Below, piece after piece: positions 1 through 7,443 of a stretch of 18,748 nucleotides of DNA. The position numbers were made by a program, and so were the translations under genes. The notes beneath the pieces were generated by a model. It was not told where the DNA came from and did no database searches. It saw only the letters and a program-made list of their open reading frames with translations. The stretch is from Rhodospirillales bacterium (lineage in GTDB: Bacteria > Pseudomonadota > Alphaproteobacteria > Rhodospirillales > UBA2165), in NCBI GenBank assembly GCA_013204125.1, contig JABMOP010000262.1, positions 1 to 18,748 on the forward strand, written 5' to 3'. The first letter of the stretch is position 1. Every line of letters begins with the position of its first letter.

Positions 1-104
1 ACTTCGACCTGAAGGAAATCAAATTCGGAATTTTCAAGGGTTTCGACAAGCTGGGCAATCTGGCGCACCTCGTCATCGCTGAGTGGTGAGAATATATCGG
101 TCAC
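1..104 (-). CDS. Biotin/lipoyl carrier protein, N-terminal fragment (likely carboxylase BCCP)
   Basis: Only the first 34 codons are in the window. The start is a GTG at 102-104 on the minus strand, preceded by a strong purine-rich ribosome site at 112-120. The peptide begins MTDIFSPLSDDEVRQIAQLV and continues with an acidic, hydrophobic stretch. This resembles the short helix found at the N-terminus of acetyl-CoA-carboxylase-type biotin carrier proteins, ahead of the biotinyl domain. The biotinylation motif itself lies outside the window, so the family call is inference from the N-terminus and from position. The gene lies 24 bp downstream of a carboxyltransferase that lacks its own biotin domain, so it would supply the swinging-arm carrier. 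A biotin carboxylase gene might be expected further left. Confidence 0.6.
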   Translation of the reverse strand, partial: MTDIFSPLSDDEVRQIAQLVETLENSEFDFLQVE

Positions 105-128
105 GCGGTCTTCCTCCCTCAATTTGTA

Positions 129-1625
129 TTATGCGGGCACCTGATTTCTGAGAATTACAGAATCGGCCCCTCTTTGGATTTTTATGTACCGTACCGAGCG
201 CGCTTTTCCAAGCTCCTGCATCAAAGTTTTCAAGGGCAAATTGGCGCCCAAGTATTTTCGCCACGGCCCGGCGGCGCGCATTTCTTCAATTTCCTGGGTG
301 CCTTGCATGATGGCGCGCAAGATCAATTCTTCGTCCGAAACGCCCGCCCCGCCCATCTGGGCGCGAATTTCATCCAGCGATATATCTTCAACCGGGCGCC
401 GGCCGATCTCGGCCAATTCCCGCGCGCGCGGCAGTCCAAGAAATTTATCCTTCAAGTTCTGGTCCATCCACGGCGCGCCGGAATCTTCGCCGTAACCGCC
501 TTGGGCAAAACGGATCATTTCGTCGATCACCATTTTATACCGCGCGCCGGTGGCAACATTGATGGCGGCTTGGGTGCCGATATATTGGGATAGGGGCGTA
601 ATCATCACCGGGTATCCCAATTCTTCGCGAATTTTAATGCATTCTTCGATCACTTCGCCTAAGCGATCATCCAATCCGATCTCAGCCAATTGAAAGCGCA
701 GATTAGAGATAACCCCGCCGGGTATCTGATGCACATATTGGGCGTAATCGTATTCCATCGGCTCACCAATCGGCATGTTGTCGGCGCGTGCGATGGTCAT
801 CAGCCGCGCGGATATATCGGCCAATAATTCTGTATCCAATTTTGATGAATATCCCAACAGTTCAGCATTCTTTACCGTCGATAGGACCGACGGTTGGGCC
901 GAACCTTCGGCGAGCGGCGGCACACCGGTGTGGAGCATGGTGACGCCGAGTTTTAAGGCTTCCATATAGACCAGCGGCGCAAGGCCCGTCGTACAATGGG
1001 AATGAAGCTCGATCGGGATGCCGCCGGCATTTTCGATCATGATTGGAATGATCTGGCGGATGCTGTCCACGGTTAAAAGCCCGCCTTGGTCTTTGAGGTA
1101 GATCGCGTCCGGCTTCAATTCCGCCGCTAACTTAGTTTTTTCCGCGTAATGGTCATTGGTATGGCGGGGCGAGATGGAGTAGGAGACGGCAATCGCCACG
1201 TCAACGCCGAGATTTTTAAGGAACGGCACCGCCTTCGGCATTACGCGGCTTAATTGATCGGCGGTGTTGCAGGTCATCTGCGAGCGCTGAAAAACGCCCA
1301 TATTGACCAACAATTCGGTGAATAATTTGCCTAGCACCGGCGGCGTCGGCGTGCCGATAACATTCAGATTGAACCCGCCGCCCATGCATGATTTAGGCGT
1401 ATTGGGCATTTTGTCGCTCAGCATGCGCATCATGTCCCAAGGATTTTCCTTAAGGTCGCGCACAATTTTTTTGAAATAGATCGGATTGGCCGGCACTTCG
1501 ATGACGTCGAACCCGGCGCGGTCCATATCGGCGGCGACCGCTTCCATCATGCCCGAGCGCATATTGCACGCCCACAGGCTCTGTGATCCATCACGGAAGG
1601 TGGTGTCGAGGTACTTCACATCCAT
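129..1625 (-). CDS. Biotin-dependent carboxyltransferase subunit (pyruvate carboxylase B / OadA-type), copy 1
   Basis: 498 residues. The HMGL-like TIM barrel covers roughly residues 1-290, followed by the conserved PYC/OADA domain to about 400. Visible active-site elements are the DTTFRDG motif at residues 7-13 (metal-ligand Asp7), the lysine expected to be carbamylated at Lys178 (YLKDQGG, where the family usually has KDMAG), the metal ligands of the HSH motif at 208-210, and Thr351 in the GTQAA motif. By family knowledge, this class moves CO2 from carboxybiotin to a 2-oxo acid or similar acceptor. It lacks the C-terminal biotin domain of OadA/PycB and ends in a short conserved tail (SVRYIKIQRG). 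The start at 1625 is chosen for a GGGAGGGAG site upstream; a longer in-frame form would lose this. It is probably co-transcribed with the carrier gene to its left. The substrate is unknown. Confidence 0.88.
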   Translation of the reverse strand: MDVKYLDTTFRDGSQSLWACNMRSGMMEAVAADMDRAGFDVIEVPANPIYFKKIVRDLKENPWDMMRMLSDKMPNTPKSCMGGGFNLNVIGTPTPPVLGKLFTELLVNMGVFQRSQMTCNTADQLSRVMPKAVPFLKNLGVDVAIAVSYSISPRHTNDHYAEKTKLAAELKPDAIYLKDQGGLLTVDSIRQIIPIMIENAGGIPIELHSHCTTGLAPLVYMEALKLGVTMLHTGVPPLAEGSAQPSVLSTVKNAELLGYSSKLDTELLADISARLMTIARADNMPIGEPMEYDYAQYVHQIPGGVISNLRFQLAEIGLDDRLGEVIEECIKIREELGYPVMITPLSQYIGTQAAINVATGARYKMVIDEMIRFAQGGYGEDSGAPWMDQNLKDKFLGLPRARELAEIGRRPVEDISLDEIRAQMGGAGVSDEELILRAIMQGTQEIEEMRAAGPWRKYLGANLPLKTLMQELGKARSVRYIKIQRGADSVILRNQVPA

Positions 1626-1665
1626 CTTAAATCTCCCTCCCCATTCGCCGGAACATAAAGGCCGA

Positions 1666-1694
1666 AATATAAAGAATGGCACATATTAGACCAA
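1666..1694 (-). promoter_or_regulatory. Candidate sigma-70 promoter for carboxyltransferase copy 1
   Basis: Read on the minus strand, TTGGTC (1694-1689) and TATATT (1671-1666) are separated by 17 bp. This would give an RNA start near 1659 and a leader of about 34 nt before the ATG at 1625. It is a pattern match only. Confidence 0.4.
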
Positions 1695-1738
1695 TAGAGC
1701 CAGCATTGGGAAAATCATTGTGCCGTGCAATGAATAGT

Positions 1739-1768
1739 TTGCCCAGAGCAAATGAATAGGTTTATGCT
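1739..1768 (+). promoter_or_regulatory. Candidate promoter for the substrate-binding-protein gene
   Basis: TTGCCC (1739-1744) and TATGCT (1763-1768) lie 18 bp apart on the plus strand, 72 bp before the ATG at 1840. The transcript would begin near 1775, within the hairpin region. The match is weak and other placements are possible. Confidence 0.3.
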
Positions 1769-1796
1769 GTTTTCCTGCAACGGTGGAAAACCACCG
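1769..1796 (+). promoter_or_regulatory. Two overlapping inverted repeats upstream of the substrate-binding-protein gene
   Basis: CGGTGG-AAAA-CCACCG (1781-1796) is a perfect 6-bp stem with a 4-nt loop. GTTTTCC (1769-1775) also pairs perfectly with GGAAAAC (1785-1791). The two stems share bases and cannot form together. The structure lies 43 bp before the start codon. It could be an operator or a leader RNA structure; no function can be assigned from sequence. Confidence 0.4.
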
Positions 1797-1839
1797 GATA
1801 AAACTAAAAGACAAATTTATGCAACAGGGAGGAAGCATC

Positions 1840-3375
1840 ATGTACAGGTTAAAAACCGTTGTGGCCGTTGCTGCGATCGTTGCCGCCGCCAGCCCGGCGA
1901 TGGCGCAGAAATCCAAAGACACCGTCCGCCTCGCCATCAATGATCCGTTCACCAACGTATCCAGCTACTGCATTCCGGCCGTCGAAGTGGGCAATTTTTC
2001 GCGCCGGGTTTATTCGACGCTGATCGGCTTTGATGAACATACGCAAAAATATGTGCCGCTTTTGGCCAAGTCCTGGAAACGCATCGACAATACCACCTTG
2101 GAGTTGGAGCTTAAGGACGACATCAAATTTCACAACGGTAACAAGTTTGATGCCGACGACATCATCTCCACATTCGCCTTCCTGCAAGATCCCAAGGTTA
2201 AGATCCGCTATAAATCGCGCTATGGTTGGCTCAAGAATGTCGAAAAGCTGGGTCCTTATAAGGTTAGGCTCCACGCCAAACAGCCGACCGCCACCGATCT
2301 TTCCCAGCTCGCCTACCGCATCCAAATCCAAGACGCGGAATCCTATAACACTCTCGAAAAACCGTGCGATTATGGCTTCAAGACACCTTATGGCACCGGC
2401 CCTTTCAAGGTGGTTTAGGTGGACCGCAACAAGGGCGTCATTGTCGAGCGCTTCGAAGAATACAAAGCCAATCCGCAATATATGAAAGCGCTGGTTAAGC
2501 GCGTTCACGGGGTTCCTATTCCAGATCGCCAGTCCCAGGCGGCGGAGCTGTTAACCGGCGGCATCGATCTGATCCAGAACGTGCCGGCCGATAATGCGCG
2601 GGATTTGGCCACCAAACCGGGTATCAATATTACGACCCATCCGACCGGCGCCTTCATCTATATCGTCATGGATGCAAAAGGACGCACCAAGAATAAGGCG
2701 ATGCAGGACCGGCGCGTGCGCCGGGCGGTCCTCATGGCGCTCGACCGTGATAAAATCATCAAATTCATCGTGCCCGGCGGCGATACCGGCCATTCGAAAA
2801 AGATGATGGGATTTTGCTTCGACTACATGGTCGGCTGCAAATATTCGGTCGATCCGCCGAAATACGATCCGGCGGGCGCCAAGAAGCTCCTCGCCGAAGC
2901 CGGCTATCCCAATGGCTTTGATCTGGAATACACCGTCTTTAATCCGATCAAGTTTGTAGGCGAAGCCATCGCCGGTGAATTGCGTAAAGTCGGTATCCGT
3001 ACCACCGTCAAACCGGTAACCATCGGCGTTTTCTATAAGACATGGGTCGGCGGAAAGACCGAAATGGTCAGCGTCAATTACCCCGCCTTCACCTTCCCCG
3101 ATTCCGGTAACTTGCTCGACACCTTCTTCGGAGGGCCGCGCGATTACACCGGCTCGGACGTTGTCCATCAGGGGATGAAAGACGGCGGCGCCGAGTTTGA
3201 TCCGGTGAAACGGGCTGCCATCTATGAAAAAGTCTTCAACGAAATTAACAAGGAAAGCTACGCCTTGGCGTTTTCGTCCCTATCGACCGTGTTCGCCCAT
3301 AGCAAGGACTTGGAAGTCCTGCCCGACCGCCTCGCCAAGGGCGCCTATTTTATCAACGACTATAAATGGAAATAA
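1840..3375 (+). pseudogene. ABC-transporter substrate-binding protein (SBP_bac_5 family), interrupted by in-frame TAG
   Basis: The reading frame encodes a typical family-5 (oligopeptide/nickel-type) periplasmic binding protein. A Sec signal peptide (residues 1-22, ending SPAMA before QKSKD) is followed by the N-terminal lobe and a GTGPFKVV motif. After that comes TAG at 2416-2418 (codon 193), and then, with no frame change, the rest of the protein up to TAA at 3373-3375. Without the stop the product would be about 511 residues, normal for the family. Both halves look fully conserved and there is no frameshift, so the damage is one codon, a single base away from GAG, CAG, AAG or TGG. The start is set by AGGGAGGA 6 bp upstream of the ATG. 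GTG at 2419 follows a weak AAGGTGG and could in principle restart translation, but that product would lack a signal peptide. It may be a recent pseudogene, a read error or a readthrough gene. No permease or ATPase gene is nearby. Confidence 0.82.
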
Positions 3376-3397
3376 CAATAATAATTAACTTGGAACC

Positions 3398-3429
3398 GGC
3401 CCGCTCATATGGAGCGGGCCTTTTTTTTT
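3398..3429 (+). terminator. Strong intrinsic terminator
   Basis: GGCCCGCTC, loop ATATG, GAGCGGGCC form a perfect 9-bp stem, followed directly by nine T residues. It sits 22 bp after the TAA of the substrate-binding-protein gene and ends that plus-strand transcript. Confidence 0.93.
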
Positions 3430-3441
3430 ATTATAATTTTT

Positions 3442-3523
3442 CGTCCTACCCCGATTTATTCGGGGTATCCAGAGCAGAGCCAAATTGTGGCCCTGGATTA
3501 CCCGGACAAGCCGGGTAGTAACG
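3442..3523. repeat. Dispersed composite palindromic repeat with two hairpins
   Basis: Hairpin 1 is TACCCCGA / TCGGGGTA (3447-3467, loop TTTAT). Hairpin 2 is TACCCGG / CCGGGTA (3499-3517, loop ACAAG). Between them, ATCCAG (3467-3472) and CTGGAT (3493-3498) face each other, and the outer ends CGT and ACG also pair. The whole is one imperfect palindrome of about 82 bp. Its layout matches the common intergenic repeats of alphaproteobacteria that read CGTC..ATCCAG..CTGGAT..GACG. It overlaps the 3' end of the adjacent carboxyltransferase gene and supplies its stop codon. Only one full copy is in this window. Confidence 0.75.
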
Positions 3524-5027
3524 GCTCGCTTGGTGTGTTCTTTAAGACCAGCGAATTGTTGCCCCGTTGAACCTGCACATAACGGACGCTGGGATACTTG
3601 GCCAATTCCTGGATCAGGGTTTTTACCGGCCGGCTCGAGCCGAGATATTGCTTCGGCGCACCGGCATCCCGCATGGCGTTGATTTCCTGATCGCCTTGCA
3701 TAATGGCGAGCATCAATAATTCTTCGTCCGATGAACCTTCCGCGCCGAGGCTTTTTCGGTATTGATCGACGGATAGCTCTTCGCGCTGCCCTTTGCCGGC
3801 CGCGTCCAGTTCCGCCGCGCGCGGCTTTTGAAGCAGCATATCTTTGACGTTTTGGTCCATCCACGGCTCGCCGGAATCTTCGCCGAAGGCTCCTTGGGCG
3901 AATCGGATCAGCTCGTCGATCACCATTTTATAGCGCTCGCCGGTGGAAACGTTGAGCGCGGCCTGGGTGCACATAAATTGAGAATAGGGGGTAATCATAA
4001 TCGGATAGCCGAGGTCTTTCCTGATCTGGATGCTTTCCTCAATCACTTCATCCAGCCGGTGGTCCAAATTAATTTCCGCCAATTGAAATTTGAGATTGGA
4101 TATAACGCCGCCCGGAATTTGGTGGACGAACTGCCCGTAATCATATTCCAGATGTCGCCCAAGGATCATATTGTCTTCGCCAGCCATGAAGCCTAGGCGG
4201 TCCGACACCGACTGCACTAAGGTTTCGTCCACATTGGTGGTGTAGCCTAAAAGCTTGGCATTGTGGGCGACGTTCAGCACCGACGGCTGGGCCGAACCTT
4301 CGGCCAGCGGCGGGATGCCGGTGTGCAGGGTTTCGACGCCCAGCGCCAAGGCTTCCAAATAAACCAGCGGCGCCAAGCCGGTTGTGCAATGGGAATGAAG
4401 TTCGAACGGGATGCCCTTGGAATTTTCCATCATAATTGGAATCAATGTGCGAATGCGGTCGACCGTTAAAAGCCCGCCCTGGTCTTTCAAATAGATCACA
4501 TCCGGATCCAAGGCCGCCGCCATGCGCGTCTGTTCGGCGAATAATTCATCCGTATGGCGCGGCGAAATTGAAAAGGAAATGGCCAGCGCGCATTGGATGC
4601 CGATGCCTTTTAAAAACGGGATCAGCGACGGAAAATTGCGTTTCATCTGATCGGCGGTGTTGCCGGTCAATTGTGCCCGTTGCAACGCGCCGATCTCCGC
4701 TTGGCGTTTCCAGAATAATTCCCCGAGCGCCGCCGGCGTCGGCGGGCCGAAGGTGTTGAGGTTGAGCCCGCCGCCCATGCATGATTTAGGCGTGTTCGGC
4801 ATTTTCTCGGCCAGCATGCGCATTATGTCCCAAGGGTTTTCCTTGAGATCGCGGATGAATTTTTTGAAATGGATGGCGTTGCCGGGAATTTCGATGACTT
4901 CGAAGCCGGCTTTGTCCATATCGCCGGCGACGGCTTCCATCATGCCGCCGCGCATAGCCATGGCCCAAAGGCTTTGCTGTCCATCGCGAAATGTGGTGTC
5001 GAGAAATTTAACCTTCTTTTCGCTCAT
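3498..5027 (-). CDS. Biotin-dependent carboxyltransferase subunit (pyruvate carboxylase B / OadA-type), copy 2
   Basis: 509 residues, alignable almost without gaps to the copy at 129-1625, with well over half of residues identical by eye. It keeps every active-site element: DTTFRDG (Asp10), Lys181 in YLKDQGG, HSH at 211-213, and Thr354 in CTQAA. It also lacks a biotin domain and has the same SVRY-type tail. The start at 5027 is chosen for a GGAGG site 6 bp upstream; the longer frame begins inside the thiolase gene. It lies 26 bp downstream of that thiolase and probably shares its transcript. The last codons (PLLPGLSG) and the TAA come from the palindromic repeat, so the natural C-terminus was probably altered. 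The reaction should be carboxyl transfer from carboxybiotin; the acceptor is unknown. Confidence 0.88.
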   Translation of the reverse strand: MSEKKVKFLDTTFRDGQQSLWAMAMRGGMMEAVAGDMDKAGFEVIEIPGNAIHFKKFIRDLKENPWDIMRMLAEKMPNTPKSCMGGGLNLNTFGPPTPAALGELFWKRQAEIGALQRAQLTGNTADQMKRNFPSLIPFLKGIGIQCALAISFSISPRHTDELFAEQTRMAAALDPDVIYLKDQGGLLTVDRIRTLIPIMMENSKGIPFELHSHCTTGLAPLVYLEALALGVETLHTGIPPLAEGSAQPSVLNVAHNAKLLGYTTNVDETLVQSVSDRLGFMAGEDNMILGRHLEYDYGQFVHQIPGGVISNLKFQLAEINLDHRLDEVIEESIQIRKDLGYPIMITPYSQFMCTQAALNVSTGERYKMVIDELIRFAQGAFGEDSGEPWMDQNVKDMLLQKPRAAELDAAGKGQREELSVDQYRKSLGAEGSSDEELLMLAIMQGDQEINAMRDAGAPKQYLGSSRPVKTLIQELAKYPSVRYVQVQRGNNSLVLKNTPSEPLLPGLSG

Positions 5028-5053
5028 GCCATCCTCCGTCCAACAGGTTTGGT

Positions 5054-6259
5054 TTACATTTTTTCGATAATGATCGATCCGCCTTGGCCGACGCCGACGC
5101 ACATGGTGCAAAGGGCGCGGACGCCGCTGCCGCGCATCAATTGGTAGGTGGCGGTGGTCACGAGCCGCGCGCCCGAAGCGCCTAACGGATGGCCAAGCGC
5201 AATTGCGCCGCCTTGCGGGTTGACCCGCGCGTCATCGTCTTTCAGTCCAAAATCACGAAGCACCGCCAATGACTGAGACGCAAAAGCCTCGTTCAATTCG
5301 ATGATGTCCATATCGTCCATGGTCATGCCAAGCCGCGCCAGTAACTTGTTCGCCGACGGCACCGGGCCGATGCCCATACGCCGTGGTTCAACCCCGGCGC
5401 TGGCCATGCCCAAAATCCGCGCCTTGGGTTCCAGCCCATGTTTTTTGGCCGCAATTTCCGATGCGATGATAAGTGCCGCGGCGCCGTCATTGACGCCCGA
5501 TGAATTGCCGGCGGTGACGCTGCCGCCTTTGCGGAACGCGGCGGTCAGCTTGCCAAGCGCTTCCAGCGTGGAATCGTCCCTCGGGTGTTCGTCCTTGTCC
5601 ACCACTTGATTATCGCCGCGTCTCTGCGGGATCGTGACATTGGTGATTTCTTCGGCGAGGCGGCCATCGGCTTGCGCGGCGGCGGCCTTTTGCTGGCTGT
5701 TTAAGGAAAAAGCGTCCTGGTCTTCCCGCGTAATTTGATATTCTTCGGCCAAGTTTTCCGCCGTCTCGCCAAGCGTTTCGGTGCCGTATTGGGCATCCAT
5801 TTTAGGGTTAATAAAGCGCCACCCAATGGTGGTGTCGTAAACTTCGGATTTGCGCGAAAAGGCGGTTTCGGCTTTGGGCATGACGAAAGGCGAACGCGAC
5901 ATGCTTTCAACGCCGCCGGCGACGATCAGATTGGCGTCTCCCGATTTGATCGCTTGTGCCGCCGCGCCAACCGCATGAAGGCCGGACGCGCATAAGCGAT
6001 TGACCGTAACCCCCGGGATTTCCTGGGGCAGACCGGCAAGAAGCAACGCCATCCGCGCCACATTGCGGTTATCTTCGCCGGCCTGATTGACGCAGCCATA
6101 GATCACATCATCGACCTGGCCCCAATCGACACCTGGATTGCGGTCCATAAGCGCGGTAATGGGAATGGCCGCCAGATCATCGGTGCGCACTTTGGACAAT
6201 GCCCCGCCATAGCGGCCAATGGGGGTACGGATAGCATCGCAAATATAGGCTTCGGTCAT
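5054..6259 (-). CDS. pcaF: Thiolase, 3-oxoadipyl-CoA thiolase-like
   Basis: 401 residues, the same length as PaaJ/PcaF enzymes, with their characteristic opening TEAYICDAIRTPIGRYGGAL. Catalytic features are Cys90 in VNRLCASG (acyl acceptor), the GGAIALGHPLGASG histidine motif, and the C-terminal CTMCVGVGQG cysteine motif. The family cleaves 3-oxoadipyl-CoA with CoA to succinyl-CoA and acetyl-CoA at the end of the beta-ketoadipate or phenylacetate routes; general acetoacetyl-CoA thiolases are close relatives. The start at 6259 is picked by homology, and no clear ribosome site is visible there. No other beta-ketoadipate gene is adjacent. Instead a carboxyltransferase follows 26 bp downstream, so the enzyme may serve a different acyl-CoA pathway here. 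Confidence 0.85.
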   Translation of the reverse strand: MTEAYICDAIRTPIGRYGGALSKVRTDDLAAIPITALMDRNPGVDWGQVDDVIYGCVNQAGEDNRNVARMALLLAGLPQEIPGVTVNRLCASGLHAVGAAAQAIKSGDANLIVAGGVESMSRSPFVMPKAETAFSRKSEVYDTTIGWRFINPKMDAQYGTETLGETAENLAEEYQITREDQDAFSLNSQQKAAAAQADGRLAEEITNVTIPQRRGDNQVVDKDEHPRDDSTLEALGKLTAAFRKGGSVTAGNSSGVNDGAAALIIASEIAAKKHGLEPKARILGMASAGVEPRRMGIGPVPSANKLLARLGMTMDDMDIIELNEAFASQSLAVLRDFGLKDDDARVNPQGGAIALGHPLGASGARLVTTATYQLMRGSGVRALCTMCVGVGQGGSIIIEKM

Positions 6260-6311
6260 AGCGTGAACCGGGTTTGGACCCGTCCTCTTAAGTGGTTTAG
6301 CATGATCTTTA

Positions 6312-6340
6312 AGATTAGAACTTGGCGCTGGCTGGTGCAA
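6312..6340 (-). promoter_or_regulatory. Candidate sigma-70 promoter for the thiolase-carboxyltransferase operon
   Basis: On the minus strand TTGCAC (6340-6335) and TAATCT (6317-6312) are 17 bp apart, giving an RNA start near 6305 and a leader of about 46 nt to the thiolase ATG. This is a good consensus match at an expected place. Confidence 0.5.
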
Positions 6341-6365
6341 ACTGGAGTACAGCATTTCTCTGGCG

Positions 6366-6371
6366 TATACT
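6366..6371 (+). promoter_or_regulatory. Candidate -10 element for the pterin dehydratase gene
   Basis: TATACT lies 34 bp before the ATG at 6406. No good -35 hexamer is found at the usual spacing, so the promoter would be weak or need an activator. Confidence 0.35.
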
Positions 6372-6405
6372 CAGCCAGCAGAAAACCAACGATTAAGGAG
6401 CCGCA

Positions 6406-6738
6406 ATGCCGGACGAATTAACCGAGAAAGTATGTATCCCCTGCCAGGGCGGAATTCCGCCCCTTGATGCGCGCGAAGCGGATGCCTTTTTGAAACAGAT
6501 CCCGGGCTGGTCTCTCAGTCCAGGCGCCCATCATGTGGAACGCGAATTCAACTTCGATGATTTTGTCCAAACCCTTGCATTCGTCAACGAGGTCGGCCGC
6601 CTTGCCGAAGCCGAAGGCCACCATCCGGATATTTCATTCGGCTGGGGCTATTGCGCCATTACCATTTACACCCACAAGATTGACGGGCTGCATGAAAACG
6701 ATTTCATTCTCGCCGCCAAAATCAACGATCTGGTTTAA
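6406..6738 (+). CDS. phhB: Pterin-4-alpha-carbinolamine dehydratase
   Basis: 110 residues, normal for the family. The hallmark EGHHPDISFGWGYCAITIYT stretch holds the paired histidines and the proline of the active site, and the C-terminal helix (ENDFILAAKIN) is typical. The enzyme dehydrates 4a-hydroxy-tetrahydropterin, recycling the cofactor of phenylalanine hydroxylase in the cytoplasm; some members also act in molybdopterin-related metabolism or as transcription cofactors. AAGGAG sits 6 bp before the ATG. It is transcribed away from the thiolase. Its TAA overlaps by 3 bp (6736-6738) with the convergent CBS gene, whose own stop is 6735-6737. No phenylalanine hydroxylase gene is present in the window, so the symbol is by family. 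Confidence 0.9.
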   Translation: MPDELTEKVCIPCQGGIPPLDAREADAFLKQIPGWSLSPGAHHVEREFNFDDFVQTLAFVNEVGRLAEAEGHHPDISFGWGYCAITIYTHKIDGLHENDFILAAKINDLV

Positions 6739-7439
6739 GCGGGCTCTAAATCAAGAAGCGTGGCGACGCCCAAATGATCAATCACCGATGTGACGCCCGG
6801 CATATTTTCGGCGGCGTCCACCAGGGCTGATTGGGTTTCTTCGCTATCGACCAGACCCCAATATGTCGCCACGCCGCCGCTGACCAAGACATTCATCAAG
6901 GGTGAGTGCGTTATGCCCTTGTCGGCGATGTAGTTAATCAGGTCTTCGCGGATCGCCCGGTCGGCTTCGGTATCCTTGTCGCTTTGGTCGATTTCTGCGG
7001 CCATCGCCTGGACCAGATTGGCGCGGCTGATGATCCCGACCAGCTGGCCCTTGTCGACCACCGGAACGCGCTTGATGCGATGCTTTTCCAATATTTCGGC
7101 GATCCGGGGAACCGGGTAGAAATAATCGACGGTGCGCACATCCTTCGACATCATATCGCTTGCTGTTTTGCCGGCGAATTTGTCGGCGAATTTTTTGAAG
7201 GCGTCATTATGGCCGTTGCCACCCGCCAGCCAGGCAAGCCACCAGGCGCGCCTGTGGTCGCCATTCGCGCCGTTGCCCAGAAGGTCTCCTTCGCTGACCA
7301 TACCGACCAATTTGCCGTCGTCGTCGATGACCGGAACGCCGGATATATGGCTGTTGCTAAGAAGCTTGGCAATTTTGGTGACCGGCGTTGCCGGGCTGAC
7401 GGTAATGACCTGCGCCGTCATGATGTCTTTGGCGATCAT
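6735..7439 (-). CDS. CBS-CBS-BON domain protein
   Basis: 234 residues without signal peptide or membrane segment. The first CBS motif is at about 1-57 (DIMTAQVITVSPATPVTKIA, then GVPVIDDDGKLVGMVSEGDLL). A linker rich in Trp and Gly follows, then the second CBS motif at about 90-150 (MMSKDVRTV through VPVVDKGQLVGIISRANLV), and a BON domain at about 160-230. Paired CBS modules usually bind adenosine nucleotides; BON is a small domain often tied to membranes or osmotic stress. The protein's target is unknown. The start codon lies 4 bp after the stop of the 66-residue gene upstream and has no clear ribosome site, which suggests translational coupling. Both genes follow a candidate FNR-dependent promoter. 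Confidence 0.88.
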   Translation of the reverse strand: MIAKDIMTAQVITVSPATPVTKIAKLLSNSHISGVPVIDDDGKLVGMVSEGDLLGNGANGDHRRAWWLAWLAGGNGHNDAFKKFADKFAGKTASDMMSKDVRTVDYFYPVPRIAEILEKHRIKRVPVVDKGQLVGIISRANLVQAMAAEIDQSDKDTEADRAIREDLINYIADKGITHSPLMNVLVSGGVATYWGLVDSEETQSALVDAAENMPGVTSVIDHLGVATLLDLEPA

Positions 7440-7443
7440 GCGT

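Noticed and set aside
1686..1955. 89-codon minus-strand open frame in the divergent region
   Set aside because: No ribosome site, overlaps the signal-peptide region of the transporter gene on the other strand and would clash with the promoter region of the carboxyltransferase.
2416..2418. Pyrrolysine or genome-wide TAG recoding as the explanation of the in-frame TAG
   Set aside because: Several genes here end in TAG (glmS, amidase, receiver, propeller, FecR-cyclophilin, TlpA-like), no pyl gene is visible, and binding proteins of this family are not known to use pyrrolysine.
1849..2508. 219-codon minus-strand open frame across the transporter gene
   Set aside because: Mirror frame of the substrate-binding-protein gene. 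It spans the TAG because CTA is read as Leu on the other strand, with no independent evidence.
2419..3375. Separate gene starting at GTG 2419
   Set aside because: The product would begin in the middle of a binding-protein lobe without signal peptide. Restart is possible but a broken single gene explains the sequence better.
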